Shown here: positions 58,301 to 64,000 of the stretch, piece by piece | Layout of the letters: each line of letters begins with the position of its first letter | How positions within the stretch are numbered: the first letter of the stretch is position 1 | The notes under the pieces: generated by a model | Told to the model about the DNA's origin: nothing | Databases searched by the model: none | What the model saw: the letters and a program-made list of their open reading frames with translations, nothing else | Assembly: GCA_026874595.1 (NCBI GenBank) | Contig: JAPPUL010000079.1 | Span: 553,001-617,000 of the forward strand | DNA length: 64,000 bases | Origin: Sipunculus nudus | Lineage: Eukaryota > Annelida > Sipuncula > Golfingiida > Sipunculidae | Direction of reading: 5' to 3' | Position numbers and translations under genes: made by a program

Positions 58301-58334
58301 CTTAGCATTTTAATTAACAAAAAAACGCTAAGTT
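58299..58334. terminator. Possible shared hairpin between gltX and valS
   Basis: AACTTAGC (58299-58306) and GCTAAGTT (58327-58334) are perfect 8-bp inverted arms around a 20-base AT-rich loop, covering the ends of both convergent genes. There is no classic T-run after the stem, so it may be a weak bidirectional terminator. Confidence 0.35.
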
Positions 58335-61109
58335 CTTGTTTAGCTTATTAAGCTTTTGCTGTGCTTCTAAAAGCTTTGCTTGCTCCTTTGCAACTACTTC
58401 ATCTTGAGCCTTCTTTAAAAAGGATTCATTATCAAGACGTTTTTTACTTCTAGACATATCCTCTTGTACCCTAACAATCGCTTTCTCTATTCTACTCTTC
58501 TCTTTTTTAATGTCTATAACTCCTCCTACAAGCGGTACATAAACTTCAAGTTCTGGCTGCAATATCGCATTAGCAGTGTTTATGTCTAGTTTATATTCTC
58601 CCACTATACTTATACTTTTAAGCCGTGCCAAGTTTAAGATATAATATTCATGCTTATTTATAAGACTAATTACTTTCTTATCTTTACTCCTTATTATAAC
58701 TTCAAGAGGCAGCCCTGAACTTATATTTAGTTCTCCTCTTATGTTTCTTATCGTGTAGATTATATCTTTTAATAGCCCAACACCATATTCTGACTCCGGA
58801 TATATAAATTCTTTGTTCGCTATAGGATATTGGGCTTTTAGTATACTTTGTTTTTCTAAAGGCAATGATACTATTCCCGGTAATCTATGCCATATCTCCT
58901 CTGTTATAAAGGGCATTAGCGGATGTAAGAGCTTTAATACTGTCCCAAGCACGTACAACAATACCGAATTAATTGCCTCCTTCCTCTCTTCAGAGGATGT
59001 ACTCTTGCTTTCCTTATATAAATCAACTTTCGAAAACTCTATGTACCAATCACAAAAATCATGCCATACAAAATCATATAAACTATAACTTACATCGTTA
59101 AATTGAAACTCCTCAAGCTTCCTAACCACTCTATCTATTGTTCCTTGCAACTTCGTTAATATCCATTTGTCTATTAGTGTTAGATGCGTTTCTATTAACG
59201 AGGTTGTAAAGTTGTCTTTTAGATTACTTAATATATAGTTTGAGGCGTTCCATAGCTTATTGGCAAAGCGGCTACCTTTTAAAAAATCATTTTGCTTCTT
59301 GTCAAAACCTACTCGTATATTTTGTCCTATCGGGGCTAGGCTTACTAAGGTGAATCTTAGGGCATCTGCTCCATGTTCCTCTATTACATCTAATGGATCT
59401 ATCCCATTCCCAAGAGATTTGCTCATCTTTCGACCATATTTATCAAGCACTGTAGAATGTAAATATACTTTGCTAAATGGAACTTCTCCTACAAAATGTA
59501 AGCCTGACATTATCATCCGAGCCACCCAGAAGAATAATATCTCCGGCGCCGTTGATAACACATCTGTTGGATAATAATATTTTATATCTTTTAATACATC
59601 CTCATCCTCCGATGGCCAACCCAGTGTCGAAAACGGCCACAACCACGACGAAAACCATGTGTCAAGTACATCCTCATCTTGCTTTAACTCCCTACTACCA
59701 CATTTGCATTCCTTGACTTCCTCACGACTTACAATTATATTGCCGCATGACATACATTTCCACACAGGCACACGATGTCCCCACCATATCTGACGGCTTA
59801 TACACCAATCTTCTATATTTTTAAGCCAATGTTTATATACCTTACTCCATTTAGATGGATAGAACTCTACCATGCCTTTCTCTGACGCATCCAACGCCTT
59901 TGTCGCTAACACTTGCATCTTTACAAACCATTGATCTGATAAATATGGCTCTATTACTGTCTGGCACCGGTAACAATGCCCAACACTATGTTTATACTCC
60001 TCCACCTCAAGCAAAAGTCCGCCCGCCTTAAGGTCCTCTACTAGCCTCTTTCTACATTCAAATCTATCCAAACCTACATAACGCTCTCCTGCCTCCTCGT
60101 TCATTTTACCATCTGCTCTCATTACATTAACCTGGGCAAGTCCATGTCTTTTCCCTACTTGAAAGTCATTAGGATCGTGTGCTGGCGTTATCTTTACTAC
60201 CCCACTCCCAAAATCTAATCTCGCATATTCATCTCCTACTATCGGAATCTCCCTATTTTGTAACGGCAATAGCACCTTCTTCCCTATCAAATCTCTATAC
60301 CTTTCGTCTTTTGGGTTTACTGCAACCCCTGTATCTCCTAATAACGTCTCTGGGCGCGTCGTTGCTACCCTAAGATACCTCCTCTCATCTCCTGCTAGTT
60401 TGTACTTTATATGATAAAAATATCCGTCAAGCTCTTTATGTTCAACCTCTTCCGTACTAAGCGCTGTCGTGCACCTTGGACACCAGTTTACTATGTATTT
60501 TCCCTTATATATTAAGCCCTCCTCGTAAAGCCTTATGAATACCTCCTGCACCGCATTAGAAAGACCTTCGTCCATGCTAAAACGACACCGCTCCCAGTCA
60601 CATGCACATCCTAGCTTCTTAAGCTGCTCTATTATAACATTCCCATACTCCTCCCGCCACTCCCAAACACGATTTATAAACTCAGAACGGCTATAGTCAT
60701 GACGACTTTTACCCTCGCTCCTAAGCGCCTTCTCTACTACGTTTTGAGTCGCTATCCCTGCATGATCTGTTCCCGGTATCCACAACGCATTATAGCCGCT
60801 CATCTTCTTCCATCTTATCAATATATCTTGTATCGTATTGTTAAGACCATGTCCCATGTGTAATCTTGAGGTTATATTCGGCGGCGGCATCACTGTTACA
60901 TAAGGCTTCTTTCCCTCATCCACCTCACTCCTAAAGTAGCCGCCTTCAAGCCAATATTTATACCATTTGTCTTCGTATCCTTTCGGATTGTACCTACTTC
61001 CCCATTCCTTTTCATCATTATGCTTGCTCACTTTGTTTTCCACAGTCTTGCTTGACCCCTTATATTTGTACTTTATAAATTTATTCAGTGTCTTTTTTTG
61101 AAAATACAA
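58314..61109 (-). CDS. valS: Valyl-tRNA synthetase
   Basis: This protein of up to 931 residues charges tRNA-Val. It shows HIGH as LHMGHGL, KMSKSLGNGIDP at about residue 560, the editing-domain blocks (RVATTRPETLLGDTGVAV and GSGVVKITPAHDPNDF) and the C-terminal coiled coil (about 870-925) that characterises ValRS. The longest reading starts at a TTG (61109) with no ribosome-binding site and about 35 extra residues. A GTG at 61043, with AAGGGG 12 bases upstream, is a good alternative. Confidence 0.94.
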   Translation of the reverse strand: MYFQKKTLNKFIKYKYKGSSKTVENKVSKHNDEKEWGSRYNPKGYEDKWYKYWLEGGYFRSEVDEGKKPYVTVMPPPNITSRLHMGHGLNNTIQDILIRWKKMSGYNALWIPGTDHAGIATQNVVEKALRSEGKSRHDYSRSEFINRVWEWREEYGNVIIEQLKKLGCACDWERCRFSMDEGLSNAVQEVFIRLYEEGLIYKGKYIVNWCPRCTTALSTEEVEHKELDGYFYHIKYKLAGDERRYLRVATTRPETLLGDTGVAVNPKDERYRDLIGKKVLLPLQNREIPIVGDEYARLDFGSGVVKITPAHDPNDFQVGKRHGLAQVNVMRADGKMNEEAGERYVGLDRFECRKRLVEDLKAGGLLLEVEEYKHSVGHCYRCQTVIEPYLSDQWFVKMQVLATKALDASEKGMVEFYPSKWSKVYKHWLKNIEDWCISRQIWWGHRVPVWKCMSCGNIIVSREEVKECKCGSRELKQDEDVLDTWFSSWLWPFSTLGWPSEDEDVLKDIKYYYPTDVLSTAPEILFFWVARMIMSGLHFVGEVPFSKVYLHSTVLDKYGRKMSKSLGNGIDPLDVIEEHGADALRFTLVSLAPIGQNIRVGFDKKQNDFLKGSRFANKLWNASNYILSNLKDNFTTSLIETHLTLIDKWILTKLQGTIDRVVRKLEEFQFNDVSYSLYDFVWHDFCDWYIEFSKVDLYKESKSTSSEERKEAINSVLLYVLGTVLKLLHPLMPFITEEIWHRLPGIVSLPLEKQSILKAQYPIANKEFIYPESEYGVGLLKDIIYTIRNIRGELNISSGLPLEVIIRSKDKKVISLINKHEYYILNLARLKSISIVGEYKLDINTANAILQPELEVYVPLVGGVIDIKKEKSRIEKAIVRVQEDMSRSKKRLDNESFLKKAQDEVVAKEQAKLLEAQQKLNKLNKNLAFFC

Positions 61110-61376
61110 ATATAATAACTTTTTTTAATTATGATTATTTTTACTCTAAGACCTTAATTAGCAACTTTACCAGCTAGACCCGTTGAGTTGGGTTTTTTTG
61201 CTAGTTTGAACTAACGCCTAAGAGGCGATTTTATTATAGATGGGTTTTTATTTATAGATGGGATTTTATAAGTGAAGGCACAACGTTTTCATTATGCCTT
61301 CTTTTTCTTATGCCTTCTTTTCATTATGCCTTCTTTTTCTTGTGCCTTCTTTTCTTTTATATTATTATATCGTTTT
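61110..61376. other. Intergenic region with three plus-strand hairpins and a 16-bp repeat
   Basis: Between valS and the second FlaA-like gene (both minus) I see no gene. The plus strand has three terminator-like hairpins: ACCCG/TGGGT (61178-61193) followed by seven T, CGCCT/AGGCG (61215-61227) followed by ATTTTATT, and GAAGGCA/TGCCTTC (61274-61301) followed by five T. The promoter of valS should lie here. A further near-repeat (TATAGATGGGTTTTTA-like) lies at about 61236-61266. Confidence 0.6.
61290..61358. repeat. 16-bp tandem repeat, four copies (32-bp higher unit)
   Basis: TGCCTTC recurs at 61295, 61311, 61327 and 61343, exactly 16 bases apart. Copies 1 and 3 have T5CTT after it, copies 2 and 4 T4C, so the true unit is 32 bp and duplicated. 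All four can pair with the single GAAGGCA at 61274-61280, giving alternative hairpins downstream of the FlaA-like gene. Confidence 0.88.
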
Positions 61377-62258
61377 TTACCATATGTCCAATGGATCACT
61401 TTCATCAGCATTCTCTTCCCAAAACCGACTTATCTCTGCTCCAAAATTATCCATGTACATATAATATTTCCCCCAAGACTGCATCGGATTACATGTTACC
61501 AAGAACCCCTTAAACGTCAACCCTCGTTCTTGGGCGAATATATAATCATATTGCTTTATTTGATCCGGAACATTTACCGCAAGCCTCTTCCACCCTTGAA
61601 AATTTAAATTCCCAAGCGGTATTAACTTATTCTCTCCAAATGCATCCGCAACCATAACCGATAACATATGCTCACGCTGACGCCCTGCCACCCATACCTC
61701 AAATCCTTTTACCAAACCAGATAACTTTATCGGTTTGTCTGGATATAATGCAAACCAATTGTGTCCTCGTCTTTGAAAATCAACACGTGTTCCAAGTACA
61801 TACTTTTTATCATCTTTATATGCTGGATAATAATTTGACTTATATTCCCCTGTTTTCGTTCTGTACTTTGGCGGATTCTTCTTAACTCGCTCTTTTGTCG
61901 TCTTCACTTCAGCCGGACTTTCTTTAAGTGCAAGCGGACCGCCAGGCCTCTTTCGAGTTACTATCATACCCTGATCATTTGGCATGCGCCCATACCAATC
62001 GTCTGACTCCTCAAACGTGTCTATTATCACCTTATAAAAATCTTTGCCGGCATCAGGACCAATTAAATCTTTCGTTATCAATGATTCATCATCTACTATA
62101 TAATTTATCCTATCCTTATCAGGGCCCGAAGAAGCACTTCCCGAATTAGCCCCTCTATTCCCTCTTTGCTGCGAAAATACATATATTCCAACTAAAAATA
62201 CTAATACCGGTATTAGCATTGCTGTCTTTTTATTTCTATTTAAACCAGTTAGTCTCAT
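61377..62258 (-). CDS. FlaA-like flagellar filament outer layer protein (FlaA2 type, second gene)
   Basis: This 293-residue protein has an N-terminal hydrophobic segment (MLIPVLVFLVGIYVFS, about 14-29), probably an uncleaved anchor or signal peptide. The mature part has a FlaA/carbohydrate-binding jelly-roll pattern, with HNWFALYPDKPIKLSG, GFEVWVAGRQREHMLSV and the signature GNLNFQGWKRLAVNVPDQI, then YYMYMDNFGAEISRF. It follows the other FlaA-like gene by 37 bases and is probably co-transcribed. The N-terminal 70 residues are Gly/Ser/Asp-rich and poorly conserved. It may be a second sheath protein of the periplasmic flagellum. Confidence 0.72.
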   Translation of the reverse strand: MRLTGLNRNKKTAMLIPVLVFLVGIYVFSQQRGNRGANSGSASSGPDKDRINYIVDDESLITKDLIGPDAGKDFYKVIIDTFEESDDWYGRMPNDQGMIVTRKRPGGPLALKESPAEVKTTKERVKKNPPKYRTKTGEYKSNYYPAYKDDKKYVLGTRVDFQRRGHNWFALYPDKPIKLSGLVKGFEVWVAGRQREHMLSVMVADAFGENKLIPLGNLNFQGWKRLAVNVPDQIKQYDYIFAQERGLTFKGFLVTCNPMQSWGKYYMYMDNFGAEISRFWEENADESDPLDIW

Positions 62259-62295
62259 AATTTCCCTAACAACCTCCTTTTTGGTTTGGGCCTTA

Positions 62296-63150
62296 CTACT
62301 TTCCCCAATATTTATATACGTTTTTTAAATCAAGTCCTGGGTAATCTTCTGTCCCTGCCTTTACTATTGCATGAAAATAGTCAAAGTACAAGTATATTGC
62401 CTCAGGCCATATGTTTGGATTTGCCATAATCTTAAACCTTACAAACTTTAACGGATATTCTGATAAAGTCTTTGGTACCACTACCCTCAGGTTCCGCCAT
62501 CCTTTATATTTCAGATTTGATACCGGTACTTTCAAAAGTCGCCCTCTTGTGTCTTTGAAATGAGCTTCTAGATTATAATCATAATTATTGCTCCATACAT
62601 ATACATACGCAGCATCCACCTTCCCAGGCAACCATATGAATTTTGCATTACTACCCTCAACATGTTTCTCATCAAGATATACCTCATCTTCTCCTCCAAC
62701 CTCAAGCAACCTTTCTGATAAATTCTCTTCTGACCGACGTGTTGCAGCTGGCTCAAGTGTTATCCAATTATATCCAGATACCAAAAAATTTGCTTTAAGT
62801 GCGAGTATAGCTTTATCTTCGTCTCCAATCAATGTTCGTCTATTAAGCTCCGGAGGCAGGATGTCTTCTCTTTTATACTTTGATACGTCAAGCCATTTAA
62901 GCCATGTACTTGACTCTTCATAAGCTCCTTTTAAATCTCCTTTCCAATTCGTTCGGCGACTCTTAGAAAATTTTACTTCCCAACTACCCGCCTTGTCAAA
63001 ATTATCTATTAGCGCATTTACTCGATATTCTTCTAGCTCCTTTTTGTTCGCTGAGTTTATACCATCCACCAATAAAAGCATTACCACCAATAATATCACA
63101 AGCAGACCAAACCCTCTTCTCATATTATATCTCATTATCTTATATCTCAT
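62296..63150 (-). CDS. FlaA-like flagellar filament outer layer protein (FlaA2 type, first gene)
   Basis: This protein of about 284 residues has a signal peptide (GFGLLVILLVVMLLLVDGINS). The mature part matches the FlaA pattern: NALIDNFDKAGSWEVKFS, GYNWITLEP, YVYVWSNNYDYNLEAHF and the signature NLKYKGWRNLRVVVPKTL, then IYLYFDYFHAIV. I chose the ATG at 63150, nine bases after AAGGAG. The first residues (MRYKIMRYNMRR) are encoded by a 15-bp near-duplication that repeats the start codon, so starts at 63135 or 63123 are also possible. It lies before the second FlaA-like gene. Confidence 0.75.
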   Translation of the reverse strand: MRYKIMRYNMRRGFGLLVILLVVMLLLVDGINSANKKELEEYRVNALIDNFDKAGSWEVKFSKSRRTNWKGDLKGAYEESSTWLKWLDVSKYKREDILPPELNRRTLIGDEDKAILALKANFLVSGYNWITLEPAATRRSEENLSERLLEVGGEDEVYLDEKHVEGSNAKFIWLPGKVDAAYVYVWSNNYDYNLEAHFKDTRGRLLKVPVSNLKYKGWRNLRVVVPKTLSEYPLKFVRFKIMANPNIWPEAIYLYFDYFHAIVKAGTEDYPGLDLKNVYKYWGK

Positions 63151-63156
63151 AACCAC

Positions 63157-63499
63157 AAACTCCTTTTCTAATCATAAGACTACTCTTTTCCATATCTCAT
63201 CCTGTCTTTATATCTCTTCCTATCTTTTCCATACTAATCTAATCATCTAAATCTTTTCTCTAAAATACTATGAGCTGTTACGTAAAACTCTATTTAAATT
63301 AATACGTCAATATTCCCTCCTCCCTGAGTTATCGACTTATTATATTCTTAACTTGAAACTACATTCAGTCAATTGCCTATTTTAAAGATAATATCTATAA
63401 GAAATATAACACTTTAATTTCCTAATTTCGAATACATATATCAAAAACTATTAATATTTTCACAAAAACAAATATATTTATTGCATGCTATTTTCATCC
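63157..63499. other. Gene-free stretch upstream of the FlaA-like operon
   Basis: I find no gene here. It should hold the promoter of the FlaA-like pair. On the minus strand TTGACT (around 63370) precedes TATAAT, but the 22-base spacing is too long for a standard sigma-70 promoter, so I do not assign it. Confidence 0.5.
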
Positions 63500-64000
63500 C
63501 TATATATATTCAGTTTCTATGTCTCTTGTATCATCCAATTGGTAAAGCGATTTTATTTGTGGACTAAATGACTTTAGCCTAGACAAATATTTATCAGTGT
63601 AATATACAATAACAAGACCCAAAAGCAAAAATAAAAACGAAAACAATATCCCAAAAACATCATCTTCAAGCTTACCCACTTTATAGACTCCCTCTCCAAT
63701 ATAAACTCCTGTAAAATAACCCAAAATAAGCATCAATATCGGAAATACATATATCAAAAGTGATGACAAAATAGAACTACTTTCTCTAAATTCTACCACT
63801 ACCATATCTCCTACCTGTGCATCTATAACATTATTTAGACTAAGATGTCTTACTTTTGATTCTCCCGGCTCAACAAAAGAAAATGCATTGCATGTATTAC
63901 AACTTGATGTCCCACATCCCCCCCCACCCCCAAGTACTCCTTCAAGAATTAGTACTCTTACCACATCATCTCGCTTCTCAACTACCTCGCCTATCTCTTC
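63500..64000 (-). CDS. RseC/MucC-like membrane protein, 5' end beyond the window
   Basis: The reading frame is open to the right edge, and at least 167 residues are visible. The N-terminal part (EEIGEVVEKRDDVVRVLI) and a Cys cluster (GCGTSSCNTCNAF) precede VGDMVVVEF and two transmembrane helices (about residues 78-98 and 112-135). This is the RseC/MucC layout, whose members modulate sigma-E-type envelope stress or redox (Rnf/SoxR-reducing) systems. No rnf genes are visible. A G8 run at 63918-63925, in frame, encodes the glycines before the first Cys. The true start lies outside the window. Confidence 0.75.
   Translation of the reverse strand, partial: EEIGEVVEKRDDVVRVLILEGVLGGGGGCGTSSCNTCNAFSFVEPGESKVRHLSLNNVIDAQVGDMVVVEFRESSSILSSLLIYVFPILMLILGYFTGVYIGEGVYKVGKLEDDVFGILFSFLFLLLGLVIVYYTDKYLSRLKSFSPQIKSLYQLDDTRDIETEYI

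Noticed and set aside
61110-61260. Possible T-box or tRNA-like leader before valS
   Set aside because: I find no specifier loop, T-box sequence or cloverleaf; the hairpins face the other strand, and T-boxes are not expected in spirochaetes.

Overview
This AT-rich window comes from a bacterium that looks like a spirochaete (Spirochaetota). Three genes resemble the flagellar filament outer-layer protein FlaA. Lysyl-tRNA synthetase is the class I type, IleRS looks like the long type-2 form, there is a TatT-like lipoprotein, and lipoproteins are abundant. I cannot place it to genus. I see no phage, insertion sequence or CRISPR array.

Layout. 0.1-9.1 kb: tRNA-Thr, pgeF, holA and malate dehydrogenase, then three GLUG-repeat lipoprotein genes. 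The first two arose by a tandem duplication that also copied the 3' end of mdh. The first is broken by a frame switch across a perfect 18-bp minisatellite. 9.1-13.1 kb (minus): TatT-like lipoprotein, outer-membrane barrel protein, BioF/Kbl enzyme. 13.3-19.2 kb: lysS-lptF/G, an acidic protein (minus), cca, MlaD-like protein. 19.2-22.3 kb (minus): clpP-clpX and an APH-fold homoserine-kinase-like gene. 22.7-30 kb: DUF4340 protein, leuB (frameshifted at a G8 tract), a Gld-type ABC exporter, cytochrome b561, a small protein. 30-38 kb (mostly minus): proB, a LolCDE/MacB-like ABC system, trxB (plus), two secreted proteins. 37.9-48.6 kb (plus): FlaA homologue, ClC transporter, AddB-like nuclease, GHMP-type thrB and hisBHAF. 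48.6-50.9 kb (minus): two lipoproteins. 51-58.3 kb (plus): radical-SAM/DUF2344 fusion, ileS, gltX. 58.3-64 kb (minus): valS, two FlaA-like genes, and an RseC-like gene cut by the window end.

Most genes are housekeeping: translation (lysS, ileS, gltX, valS, cca), proteolysis (clpXP), envelope biogenesis (lptF/G, LolCDE-like, MlaD-like, RseC-like) and amino-acid synthesis (thrB, his, leuB, proB). The most unusual feature is repeat instability. Short perfect tandem duplications sit at many gene ends and starts, G7-G8 tracts lie inside conserved genes, purine-rich E/G/K repeats occur in unrelated proteins, and one lipoprotein holds 25 identical copies of an 18-bp unit that has no stop codon in any of six frames. 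Base composition also seems to switch strand preference on a 5-20 kb scale.
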